A DNA stretch of 41,989 nucleotides from positions 163,987 through 205,975 of the forward strand of contig JAQSCW010000023.1 of NCBI GenBank assembly GCA_029945625.1. Direction: 5' to 3'. The translations under genes were made by a program, and so were the position numbers. Of this stretch, positions 27,034-34,828 are shown in pieces. A model generated the notes under the pieces. It made no database searches. It saw nothing but the letters and a program-made list of their open reading frames with translations, and was not told the DNA's origin. This DNA is from a bacterium (lineage in GTDB: Bacteria; Bacteroidota; Bacteroidia; B-17B0; Aurantibacillaceae). Numbering within the stretch: position 1 is the first letter of the stretch; every line of letters starts with the position of its first letter.

Positions 27034-27564
27034 CTATGAAATGGCGGTACGTGGTGGCTTGAGCAACTTTATAATATAGGCATTCTGAAGGCACATGCGG
27101 TAAAAGGTTCTTTTTTCACCAATCGCTGGTTCTGAAGCGGGTTCAAATTTAAAATGAGGCTCCAGATACGTGAGGTTGAGCAAGAGTTTAATGATCTCAG
27201 TAAAATTTCCATGAACTGTTTTGTTCAATCCATAATATTTCTTAAACAATTCATTTTCGGCTTTATCTGCAATCACATAAACAAGCGCAATCCCCTTTAA
27301 CTTCGTGATTCTTATAACTTCGTGATACTGCCCATTTATTACCAGTTCTTTATTGTCCTTTTTCCATTCAAAGGAATTTTTATCAAGAAAGAGGTCTCGG
27401 TTGTCAAATCTTAATTCGATCACCTGCTTGCTCTTTGTCTCAAGCAGTTTGCGTCGAAATTCCGATTTTTCGAAGTGCACAAACGACATAAAAAACACAA
27501 AACGAAAAACAATGCTGATTAGGATAAAAATCAGAAGGAAGGGAAGATATCGACGGATCATCAT
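27034..27564 (-). CDS. Small single-TM protein, paralog A beside TonB receptor
   Basis: 176 residues from the ATG at 27564 (a TTG 36 nt upstream belongs to the promoter). One N-terminal membrane segment (about 6-25, YLPFLLIFILISIVFRFVFF), then a periplasmic domain with ELRFDNRDLF, FEWKKDNKELVINGQYHEVI, YVIADKAENELFKKYYGLNK and a helix. It is clearly a paralog of the gene at 30141-30674 (FVFF, KSEF, EWK..NELVI.G.YHEVI, VIADKAEN.LF..Y), and the two bracket a hemoglobin/heme-type TonB receptor. From memory, small proteins with this E.-G.(F/Y)Y(D/E)V pattern often lie next to TonB receptors in Bacteroidota, without known function. A terminator follows 11 nt downstream. Confidence 0.75.
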   Translation of the reverse strand: MMIRRYLPFLLIFILISIVFRFVFFMSFVHFEKSEFRRKLLETKSKQVIELRFDNRDLFLDKNSFEWKKDNKELVINGQYHEVIRITKLKGIALVYVIADKAENELFKKYYGLNKTVHGNFTEIIKLLLNLTYLEPHFKFEPASEPAIGEKRTFYRMCLQNAYIIKLLKPPRTAIS

Positions 27565-27573
27565 CAAACTACT

Positions 27574-27600
27574 CAAATTTAGACAATTTCTAAACAGCAA
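27574..27600 (-). promoter_or_regulatory. Full Bacteroidota promoter (-33 TTG and -7 TAnnTTTG) of paralog A
   Basis: On the minus strand TTG (27600-27598) and TAAATTTG (27581-27574) are separated by 16 nt. The -7 box ends 9 nt before the ATG at 27564, so the RNA would have a very short leader or none. Confidence 0.6.
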
Positions 27601-27651
27601 TAAAACCGTTCGTGTTAAAGTTTAAGGGCATAGCAGTACAAATATGTTAAT

Positions 27652-30069
27652 TTACATCTTGTACCTCAGGCTAAAAATAAAGTTCCTTCCGGGCGCATTC
27701 ACGCCGCTTGCAAAAACCCTGTAGCGGTTGTCAGTTATGTTTTCACAAGAAGCGTTGATTCTAAATTTTTTGGTGATGTTGTAACCCACTCTTAAATTGA
27801 GCGTGAACCAAGCAGGCATATAACCATTCACTTGGTCGGCACTATACTGTGCATTATCTTCCCCCGAAGGACTGTAATCTTTACTCGATTTTATGCCCTG
27901 ATAACGCACAAAAAACTCAGCGTCGGTATTTCGTTCTTTGAAAAGCAGACTTGTTTGGCCAAAAACAGGAGGAATGTGATCTAAAGGGATAACAGAATCT
28001 AGTGCTAAGTCATTATACCTCCCGTAGGTGTAATTAATTATGCTTTTGAAAGATATGTTGGAATTAAAATCAAATTGCACCCCGCCGGTGAATCCGTAAA
28101 TGTATGCCTTGTTTTTGTTTTGCATGGCTTGTACTTTGCGCTTCGACCCATTCACTGTCACCGAATCCTGACCGTTGTATTTAAAGTCACTTAGCACCAG
28201 AGCATTGTCCAACAGGGTGTAAAATGCCGTGAAATCGAATTTAAATTTAGAGTTGATCACTTTACTTAAACTTAGTTCAAAATTGGTGGCGTATTCGGGT
28301 TTTAGGTTTTTGTTTGGTACAATCATAATGTTTCCTCCGCTTTCAAATAGTTTACTCATATCGTCTATATTTGGAGTTCTAAAGCCCGTATTGGCAAATA
28401 AACTCACTTTGTAATTATTATCCTCCTTCCAGGTGAAACCCAGATTGCCTGTTAGTGCGCTGTTTTTCTGGCTGGCAACCGAGTAGGGGGCCTTGAAAAG
28501 CAAAGTGTCATTAAACTTCGATTCCAAAGAATTTGCCGTGAAGCGCAAGCCGTCAGTAATCACAAAATTCTTGCTGACTTCCCAAGCATGTGAAACATAG
28601 ATGCCAATGGTATTCATCTTATTTCCTCCATCGGCATACCTTGTGGCAGCCGGGCTCTCAGCGCCGGTCAACAGTTGCAGATTGTTTGCTGTTGAAACCA
28701 CATTGTTGGCCTGTAATTCGGCACCGTAGCGTAGCTCGTTTTTTTCTTTCAGCACTTTAACAGCATCTATGTTAATCGATCGTACTGTAACATCTTCCAT
28801 TTGTGTGGTTCGGTTATTGCTTCTAAAACGTCGTGAAATTCGATCCTGATCAATTTTTTGATAAGCTGCAATGAGTTTCACGTTATCACTCAGCATCGTC
28901 TTCTTAGAGTAATTGAGAGTGTATGCGGCAAACAAACGTTTTTGCGGACCGTAATTCCATTCGGCATATTTTAGATTCGTACCATTATACTCCGTTAAGC
29001 GGTCGTACCGAGGTATATTCGAAGATTGACTATACTGAAAATTAAGATTGTGAGTGACGTATTGACTGCTTCTAAAACTAAACCTTTGCATGAAGTCTAC
29101 CTGTGTATAGGCGGTGCCAACTTGCCGATTCGTGTTCGAGTTTTTCACCATACTGTCGCGGTTCCCAAAACGTTTCACATAATAATTCCTGTCCCAACTT
29201 TTTGCCGAGCCGGCCAGATTTGTAGTGCCACTCATCAGGTCCCCAAAGTCAGAATAGGTAATATTTGTGATCGCTGCAAAATTTTTCCAGCCCAAATTAA
29301 AATCTATATGACCTGTTTTTTCTTCATTGGCACTCGCGTAACGCACAAATGCATTAGTTTTAACCAACATCTTTTCAGAGCCACTGAACTCTGCGTTTTT
29401 GGTGTAAAAATGCATCACACCACCTAGGGCATCACTTCCGTAAATGGTCGAAGAAGGACCAAAAAGCACTTCCGTGCGCTCCAGCATGTTGGCATCCAAA
29501 CCAATTACATCCTGTAAATGTCCCGCTCTGTAAATGGCATTGTTCATGCGAACGCCATCCACCACCAGCAGTGTTTTATTGGCCTCAAAGCCCCTCAAAA
29601 CGGGACTTCCTCCGCCCATTTGACTTTTTTGAACAAAGACGGCGCCCGTGTTTTGCAGCACATCAGCGCTGGTTGCTTGATTTCCAAATTCAATTTCCTT
29701 TTGGTGGATCACATTAATTGTGTAGGGAACGTCGATCTTGTTTTCCTTCTGGCGGTTGGCCGACAAAACAATTTCATCCAGCACAACTGCTCGCGTGGTT
29801 AGTCTAAGTTCCTGTATTTTTCCTGCCTTTTCGTCTTCACTTAAACTGTAAGGAAGATAGGAGGAGTGATACACAAGGATGTCGCCCGACTTATCCAGCT
29901 CGGTAATATCAACCCTTCCCGTATTATCAGTACTTAGTGATTTTTCATTTTTGTCTCTAAGCAATACATTAGGCAATGTTTCACGTGAGGAGTTATCACG
30001 TATGGTGATCACCTGCGCCGCCAGCATATTGCAGAGCAGCCAGGCTACAAAAAAAATAATTTTTTTCAT
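27652..30069 (-). CDS. TonB-dependent receptor, hemoglobin/heme-type (HmuR-like)
   Basis: 805 residues. Signal peptide (ends NMLAAQ), carboxypeptidase-regulatory-like domain (about 20-95), plug (about 115-230) with NTGAVFVQKSQMGGGSPVLR, GFEANKTLLVVDGVRMNNAI and EVLFGPSSTIYGSDALGGVM, then the barrel. The plug closely follows the hemoglobin/transferrin/lactoferrin receptor class, which includes HmuR of Porphyromonas. In the barrel FRTPNIDDMSKLFES is followed by VPNKNLKPEYATNFE, the equivalents of the FRAP and NPNL boxes, but the His that lies between them in known heme receptors is missing here. Heme or hemoprotein uptake is therefore likely by family but ligand contacts must differ. Flanked on both sides by paralogous small TM proteins on the same strand. 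Confidence 0.87.
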   Translation of the reverse strand: MKKIIFFVAWLLCNMLAAQVITIRDNSSRETLPNVLLRDKNEKSLSTDNTGRVDITELDKSGDILVYHSSYLPYSLSEDEKAGKIQELRLTTRAVVLDEIVLSANRQKENKIDVPYTINVIHQKEIEFGNQATSADVLQNTGAVFVQKSQMGGGSPVLRGFEANKTLLVVDGVRMNNAIYRAGHLQDVIGLDANMLERTEVLFGPSSTIYGSDALGGVMHFYTKNAEFSGSEKMLVKTNAFVRYASANEEKTGHIDFNLGWKNFAAITNITYSDFGDLMSGTTNLAGSAKSWDRNYYVKRFGNRDSMVKNSNTNRQVGTAYTQVDFMQRFSFRSSQYVTHNLNFQYSQSSNIPRYDRLTEYNGTNLKYAEWNYGPQKRLFAAYTLNYSKKTMLSDNVKLIAAYQKIDQDRISRRFRSNNRTTQMEDVTVRSINIDAVKVLKEKNELRYGAELQANNVVSTANNLQLLTGAESPAATRYADGGNKMNTIGIYVSHAWEVSKNFVITDGLRFTANSLESKFNDTLLFKAPYSVASQKNSALTGNLGFTWKEDNNYKVSLFANTGFRTPNIDDMSKLFESGGNIMIVPNKNLKPEYATNFELSLSKVINSKFKFDFTAFYTLLDNALVLSDFKYNGQDSVTVNGSKRKVQAMQNKNKAYIYGFTGGVQFDFNSNISFKSIINYTYGRYNDLALDSVIPLDHIPPVFGQTSLLFKERNTDAEFFVRYQGIKSSKDYSPSGEDNAQYSADQVNGYMPAWFTLNLRVGYNITKKFRINASCENITDNRYRVFASGVNAPGRNFIFSLRYKM

Positions 30070-30113
30070 AATGAATGAGGTATAAATTGTTAAATAAATA
30101 ATAGACAGCTTCA

Positions 30114-30131
30114 GGAAGTCGATCGACTCCC
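30114..30131. promoter_or_regulatory. 18-nt inverted repeat before the heme-type receptor gene
   Basis: A perfect 12-base palindrome AGTCGATCGACT (30117-30128) extends by two more G-C pairs after one mismatch. It sits in the 71-nt gap between the stop of paralog B (30141) and the receptor ATG (30069). It has no T-run on either side, so it looks more like a protein-binding site than a terminator. The protein is unknown. Confidence 0.4.
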
Positions 30132-30140
30132 TTTAAACAC

Positions 30141-30674
30141 TCAGGAAAGTATAGAAAGAGGAGGTTTTATTTCCGTGTTTGGATGTCCATACAAAGTAGC
30201 TTTTCCGGCCTCGGGATTCCACATGATGGTGGATGTTTCGTTGAAGTAGGTAGCTACCATTCCGGAATTTTCAAATTGCAGACCCATAATCAGAGAAAGA
30301 AAGCAATGAAGTCCCTTGTCGGTTTTTTTATGAAGTTCAAAATAGGTAGCGAACAGATTATTTTCTGCTGTGTCTGCAATCACCCTAACAATAGCTACTT
30401 GGCCCGAGTAATGAATTGAAATAACTTCATAAAAGACACCCTGAATGACCAATTCATTCCCTTCTTCTTTCCATTCAAGTCCTGGTGTGTTGGCAAATAC
30501 TTCCGAACGGCCCATTCTCACCTCAAGCCCCAGCTCAGTGCGCTCCGCTAGAACCTTCTTGCTGAATTCGTTCTTTTGAACTGTGATGTAAGAAATAAAG
30601 AAAACGAATTGGAATACTATAACGAAAAGAAGTACCAGGCAAACCAAAAAGCCAATATGTTGTATACTTTTCAT
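30141..30674 (-). CDS. Small single-TM protein, paralog B beside TonB receptor
   Basis: 177 residues from the ATG at 30674; the TTG at 30683 is the end of a promoter box and cannot be the start. One membrane segment (about 7-27, GFLVCLVLLFVIVFQFVFFI) then a periplasmic domain with NEFSKKVLAE, LEWKEEGNELVIQGVFYEVI, VRVIADTAENNLFATYFELHK, matching paralog A (27034-27564) over most of its length; the C-terminal ~40 residues differ (STIMWNPEAGKATLYGHP here). It precedes the heme-type receptor by 71 nt on the same strand. The receptor-adjacent location of both copies suggests a shared accessory role in uptake or sensing. No function is known to me. Confidence 0.75.
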   Translation of the reverse strand: MKSIQHIGFLVCLVLLFVIVFQFVFFISYITVQKNEFSKKVLAERTELGLEVRMGRSEVFANTPGLEWKEEGNELVIQGVFYEVISIHYSGQVAIVRVIADTAENNLFATYFELHKKTDKGLHCFLSLIMGLQFENSGMVATYFNETSTIMWNPEAGKATLYGHPNTEIKPPLSILS

Positions 30675-30680
30675 GTATAA

Positions 30681-30688
30681 CAAATATA
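30681..30688 (-). promoter_or_regulatory. Bacteroidota -7 promoter box of paralog B
   Basis: TATATTTG on the minus strand, an exact TAnnTTTG match. Only 6 nt separate it from the ATG at 30674, which predicts a leaderless or nearly leaderless RNA. Confidence 0.55.
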
Positions 30689-30779
30689 ATCATTTTAGTT
30701 AATAGCATACATTAAAGGGAGTTTGTGTCATTTAAGAATCGGAATTTTTTTTATTGATCAGATTCAGTATTTTTATGCT

Positions 30780-31226
30780 GTGGCGAGAAATTTCAATGTA
30801 AGGGTGTATGGTGTTCTGATTCAAAATGGAGCTGTACTTGTATCTGATGAGTATATCAAAAAAAATAAAATCACCAAATTGCCGGGGGGTGGCCTCGAAA
30901 TAGGAGAGGGCACGCGTGATTGTTTGAAGAGAGAATTCAAAGAGGAATTAGAGGTAGAGGTGGAAGTTGGCGAGCACTTTTATACCACAGATTTTTACGT
31001 GGCTTCTTCTTTTGATTCAAATAGTCAGGTGATCAGCATTTACTATCTTGTAAGCGCAGCCGATGGAGTTCAATTTAAAACAAGTTTGCAGCCCCACGAT
31101 TATCAGCCGAAAGAAGGAGCCCAATCCATGCGGTGGATCCCTCTCGAACACCTGAGGGAGACTGACTTTACACTCATTATTGACCGACGTGTGGGCGAGT
31201 TAATCCTGAAACAATTCGTTGTTTAG
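30780..31226 (+). CDS. NUDIX hydrolase
   Basis: About 148 residues from a GTG at 30780; a longer frame runs up to a TTG at 30723, but the conserved fold starts at RNFNVRVYGVLIQNG. The NUDIX box is present: GGLEIGEG, then CLKREFKEEL with the catalytic REFKEE core; the usual Gly near the box end is replaced by Glu (ELEVEV). NUDIX enzymes split nucleoside diphosphates linked to another group; the substrate cannot be told. The DUF-like end WIPLEHLRETDF is usual for the family. It is divergent from paralog B, and convergent with the glycerophosphodiesterase gene. No ATG start is available, so initiation at GTG is an inference from homologous lengths. Confidence 0.8.
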   Translation: MARNFNVRVYGVLIQNGAVLVSDEYIKKNKITKLPGGGLEIGEGTRDCLKREFKEELEVEVEVGEHFYTTDFYVASSFDSNSQVISIYYLVSAADGVQFKTSLQPHDYQPKEGAQSMRWIPLEHLRETDFTLIIDRRVGELILKQFVV

Positions 31227-31294
31227 TTATTCCATTGCAAGAAACTATATCGATCAAATGTAGAGTCGTAATCGAAAATAATGTTTGTAATGCC

Positions 31295-32098
31295 TTAGTT
31301 AAGAACGCTATCAATCGTTTTACCGTTAACGCCATAAACAATTCTACGTGAAAGGAGATCATTTTCCTTTAACCAGGCCACATGTGCAGAATCGACAGTT
31401 GCGGCAAAACTCGACAGAAAATCAGGTTTCAGATCTTTAGGCATAAGATAGTAAGTCCATTCTTTACCCTTGTCAAATCCCTCCAGAGCAGTTGTAATTT
31501 CAGGATATTTCATTTCTACGTACCAAATAAGCGGAAAATGTGAATTTGCCAAAATACTGTATTTTTCAATGCCATATTTTTTTATCACTGCTACTAATTG
31601 ATCGGCCGATTCCAGATCTTTCACCTTCATGTCAAAATAGAAGATAAGTTTATGATGGTACTTCTTAACAAGTTCTTCGGGGGTGCGGGCATAGTCTTTG
31701 CTCTCCGTTCCATTAAAAACAAGAGGAAACGACTGAAGGTAGGAAAGCGTGAGTGAGTCAAGATTCCCTTCTTTTCCATGAAGTCGGAGGCAATCATGGT
31801 CGTGAAAAATGATGAGTTGTTTGTCGGACGTTTTTTCAACATCCACTTCAACTGCTCTAAATCCTATACGGTGTGCCGCGGCTAAGGAACCTTCACTGCT
31901 TTCGGGATAATATTCTCCTATACCTCTATGTGCTAGCAGAAAGACAGAGTCTGTGGTAAATTGTCTTTCAAGGATTAGCGGTTTTTTACCGTACCCCCCG
32001 AAACTAAACATAAATGTGAAATAGAACACAGTTAATGATAAGATAACCACACCTAGTTTCCTGAAGATTCTTCCCCCTTGGGTCCCGATAATATTCAT
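31295..32098 (-). CDS. Glycerophosphodiester phosphodiesterase (GDPD) family protein
   Basis: 267 residues from the ATG at 32098. An N-terminal membrane segment (about 16-33) anchors the catalytic domain outside the inner membrane. The TIM-barrel GDPD motifs are visible: LLAHRG (His57) and YYPESSEGS, then VEVDVEKTSDKQLIIFHDHDCLR with the metal-binding Glu/Asp pair and second catalytic His. The usual PENT of this family reads PESS here. It hydrolyses deacylated phospholipids to sn-glycerol-3-phosphate and an alcohol. The C-terminal part (AWLKENDLLSRRIVYGVNG) ends like other GDPD proteins with an ENDPEE-like strand replaced. Stand-alone gene with no obvious operon partner. Confidence 0.85.
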   Translation of the reverse strand: MNIIGTQGGRIFRKLGVVILSLTVFYFTFMFSFGGYGKKPLILERQFTTDSVFLLAHRGIGEYYPESSEGSLAAAHRIGFRAVEVDVEKTSDKQLIIFHDHDCLRLHGKEGNLDSLTLSYLQSFPLVFNGTESKDYARTPEELVKKYHHKLIFYFDMKVKDLESADQLVAVIKKYGIEKYSILANSHFPLIWYVEMKYPEITTALEGFDKGKEWTYYLMPKDLKPDFLSSFAATVDSAHVAWLKENDLLSRRIVYGVNGKTIDSVLN

Positions 32099-32293
32099 CA
32101 CCACATTGCTTTGAATGTAAAAATAGTATTTTTTGGGACTTGGAGAAGTTCCGTTTTTATTTTAGTAGAGTTCACGGGCTTGCTCATTTGCGGCCGAATC
32201 AGCTAAGCTGCAGTGACTCCCGGTTTTAACAGCAAACAATTCAGTAAAATAGTGCCAGAGGAGGCGAAAGGTGGGTGTATTTCGCATTTCCCG

Positions 32294-32301
32294 TATATTT
32301 G
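32294..32301 (+). promoter_or_regulatory. Bacteroidota -7 promoter box of yidD
   Basis: TATATTTG, exact TAnnTTTG match, ends 21 nt before the yidD ATG at 32323. The rest of the 220-nt gap from 32099 shows no gene or clear structure. Confidence 0.55.
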
Positions 32302-32322
32302 TGCAGTACTAATAATGTTACC

Positions 32323-32535
32323 ATGTTAAAAAAGATTGCCCTGCTTTTTGTTACGTTTTATCAGTTAGCTATTCGGCCACTTCTTCCAAACGCGTGCCGT
32401 TATACACCTTCCTGCAGCGAGTATGCAGCGCAGGCCATTACCAAATACGGCGCCTTTAAAGGGTTATGGCTCGGTTTTAGGAGGATCATCCGTTGTCACC
32501 CCTGGGGTGGACATGGTTATGATCCGGTACCTTAA
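32323..32535 (+). CDS. yidD: YidD membrane protein insertion efficiency factor
   Basis: 70 residues from the ATG at 32323, the normal size. All hallmarks are present: an amphipathic N-terminus, [16 protein letters not shown] with the conserved Cys pair, [15 protein letters not shown] and [14 protein letters not shown] at the end. YidD sits at the inner membrane near YidC and aids insertion of membrane proteins. In many bacteria it lies between rnpA and yidC; here it is apart from them and is followed, 22 nt later, by an MbnP-like lipoprotein gene. Confidence 0.93.
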   Translation: MLKKIALLFVTFYQLAIRPLLPNACRYTPSCSEYAAQAITKYGAFKGLWLGFRRIIRCHPWGGHGYDPVP

Positions 32536-32557
32536 TTTTTTTTTGTAAATTTAAACC

Positions 32558-33358
32558 ATGACTAAATTACAATTGGTGGCTTTGCTTTTAGCTGTTTCAT
32601 TGCTTTTTGTTTTCTGTAAGAAGGAAGATCAAATAACCAATCCAATAGTGGTAGGAAATCTGGTAGACACTTCCGGAGCGCCTCCATCACTGGAGGTATC
32701 CTTTAGTGCTTATGCAAATAATCTGCCCTTGGTGGCAGATTCCCAATGGTACAAGAATACCAGCAATGATTATTTTACAATTAGCAAATTCAATTACTAC
32801 ATTTCAAATGTGAAAATGAAACGAGAAGACGGGCTAGTATTCACTGAATCGAACAGCTATCACCTCGTTAAGCACATAGGTGGAAAAACGTCGTTTACCA
32901 TCACCAACCTGCCTCCCGGAAATTATTCATCCATTGAGTTTTTAATAGGCGTGGATAGCGCCATGGGAGTGAGCGGGGTGCACAATGGCGACTTGGATGT
33001 GGCGAATGATATGTTCTGGGATTGGTCAACCGGCTATCTCTTTTTCAAATTGGAAGGGGCTTACATGAGTACTGATATTCCTGATCCGGGATCTTTCTAT
33101 TCAATGCACATTGGGGGCTTTCAGTCGGGAAGCAGTTGCCTGCAAAAAGCCGCCTTTACCTTTAGTACTGCGGTGGTTGCTAAAAAAGGGAGACAGTCAA
33201 GCTTGCGTTATAAAGTGATGGTGGATGAGATTTTTATGAACCCTATGAAGATTGGTTTCGACTATTATTACAAAGAGGTGGTGAAGGGTCCAAAAATATT
33301 CTCCGATATTTCGGCGAATTATAAAGATATGTTTGTGGTAGACAAAATCGTGAACTAA
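32558..33358 (+). CDS. MbnP-family lipoprotein
   Basis: 266 residues. SPII signal ends LLFVFC followed by KKED. The mature protein shows the MbnP pattern: YFTISKFNYYISNVKM, LPPGNYSSIEFLIGVDSAMG, DLDVANDMFWDWSTGYLFFKLEG and FYSMHIGGF. MbnP proteins are extracytoplasmic copper-associated partners of the di-heme MbnH peroxidases, which oxidise a Trp of MbnP; the conserved FWDW block with two Trp is present. No MbnH gene is in this window, which is unusual. The stop codon TAA is directly followed by the TTG start of the next gene, a thioredoxin-fold protein. Whether it binds copper here is inference. Confidence 0.78.
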   Translation: MTKLQLVALLLAVSLLFVFCKKEDQITNPIVVGNLVDTSGAPPSLEVSFSAYANNLPLVADSQWYKNTSNDYFTISKFNYYISNVKMKREDGLVFTESNSYHLVKHIGGKTSFTITNLPPGNYSSIEFLIGVDSAMGVSGVHNGDLDVANDMFWDWSTGYLFFKLEGAYMSTDIPDPGSFYSMHIGGFQSGSSCLQKAAFTFSTAVVAKKGRQSSLRYKVMVDEIFMNPMKIGFDYYYKEVVKGPKIFSDISANYKDMFVVDKIVN

Positions 33359-34822
33359 TTGTATCTTAATCCAAAGTTGATATTATATAAGAGTATCCCG
33401 ACAGTTTTAAAATATCTGTGTTGTCTATTCCTATTCACGAAGTGTTATTCTCAAAATGTTCAAATAAACGGCAGAGCACATTCAACGTATGCCGGTAAAA
33501 TTATAGAGCTCTATACCAGCACCGATTATATTACCTCTACTAGGCAGAAAGAAAGTCAGGATACCATTAGCAAAGACGGCTCATTTGAATTGCACGCACA
33601 AATTGACATGGTGCAGCCGGTGTCGCTCAAAATCGGAAATGTAGTGGCCCGACTGTATATACAGCCCGATTACCGCTACAGCATTACCGTTCCGGAGTTG
33701 GATCAAGATAAAAATGTGAACAGCGATGTTGAGCTTTTTGTAAACATTGGGGTAATAGGGCGCGATAGCACCGAATTGAATGCTCTGATCTTCGATTACG
33801 AAGAACACTACAATCAGCTTTTTTCCGCCACCGATAGCAGATACATGTCACGCGCTCTGTTGTTTCGTCGCGTCGACTCTCTGCAAAAACTATGCGATCG
33901 GAGGTATGCAAAGATCAAAGATTCCTATTTCAAAAACTATGTCACGTATTCCATTGCGTCGGTGAATGCCAGTTTATCGCGGGGGGAAGAGTACCTCATG
34001 AGGACCTATCTGGTTGGAAAACCAATTCAGTATTTGCATTATGAATACATGCAGTTTTTTAATTCCGTAACGCGCGGATACCTAGAAAGGATCAGTTCGG
34101 GGCGGAAAGGCCAAACAGTATACAACATCATAAACACTAAGGCCAGCTATGAAGCTTTGAGAGATTTTGTGAATCTCGACAAAGAATTCGCGTCTGATAG
34201 TTTACGAGAACTTATCATCATAAGGGATCTATGGGATGACTATTTTAAAGCCGATTATTCGCCCGATGCGGTGTCGGCTATTGTATCGCAGATCAATCTC
34301 CAAACCACCATAAAAGAACATAAAAAAATCACCACCACAATGCTTTCTTATTTTCATAAGATGCAAGTGGGATCGAAAGCGCCCATTTTTACAGCTATTA
34401 GCCGTGATGGAAAATTAATAAGCTCATCGGTGTTTAAAGGTAAGTGGGTGTACCTTAATTTTTTCTCCACAAAAAATACAGAGAGTTTAAAAGAAATGCC
34501 GAAGATCGCTTCACTGAAAAAGAAGTTTGGCGATAAGTTGGTCTTTTTAAGTATTTGTCTTGATGACAGTATTTCTTCCTATCAACACTACCTTAAAACT
34601 AATTCAAAATTCGATTGGTCCATCTGGTATAATTACAATGAGAATTTTTTTATGACCGGAAAAGATTTTTATTTCGTGACGGGTACTGAAGGATATTTTC
34701 TCATTAATAATTTGGGTTACCTTGCTCAGTCTCCGGCAGCGGCGCCATCCAAAGGCATTGAATACAAGCTAAACGTGATATTCAAAGTGAAACCACGAAC
34801 CACAAGAACCGGCATCAGGTAA
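33359..34822 (+). CDS. Periplasmic TlpA-like protein without CXXC
   Basis: 487 residues from the TTG at 33359, which directly abuts the stop of the MbnP-like gene; a second TTG at 33380 is possible. Signal segment ends TKCYSQ. N-terminal DUF4369-like beta domain (about 35-130), a helical middle (130-330), then a thioredoxin/TlpA domain (about 345-475): VGSKAPIFTAISRDGKLISSSVFKGKWVYLNFFSTKNTESLKEMP. At the place where the family has W-C-x-x-C the sequence reads STKNTES, so both redox cysteines are gone. It cannot be a disulfide exchanger in the usual way and probably is a binding or scaffold protein. Coupled to the MbnP gene; a pseudouridine synthase gene follows after 6 nt. Confidence 0.78.
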   Translation: MYLNPKLILYKSIPTVLKYLCCLFLFTKCYSQNVQINGRAHSTYAGKIIELYTSTDYITSTRQKESQDTISKDGSFELHAQIDMVQPVSLKIGNVVARLYIQPDYRYSITVPELDQDKNVNSDVELFVNIGVIGRDSTELNALIFDYEEHYNQLFSATDSRYMSRALLFRRVDSLQKLCDRRYAKIKDSYFKNYVTYSIASVNASLSRGEEYLMRTYLVGKPIQYLHYEYMQFFNSVTRGYLERISSGRKGQTVYNIINTKASYEALRDFVNLDKEFASDSLRELIIIRDLWDDYFKADYSPDAVSAIVSQINLQTTIKEHKKITTTMLSYFHKMQVGSKAPIFTAISRDGKLISSSVFKGKWVYLNFFSTKNTESLKEMPKIASLKKKFGDKLVFLSICLDDSISSYQHYLKTNSKFDWSIWYNYNENFFMTGKDFYFVTGTEGYFLINNLGYLAQSPAAAPSKGIEYKLNVIFKVKPRTTRTGIR

Positions 34823-34828
34823 AACGTA

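Noticed and set aside
29026-29427. Open frame of 133 codons on the plus strand inside the heme-type receptor gene
   Set aside because: It lies wholly opposite a well-supported receptor gene and shows no domain or signal.
32102-32322. Possible small RNA in the gap between the GDPD and yidD genes
   Set aside because: No stable hairpin with T-run and no ORF is seen; only the yidD -7 box is supported.
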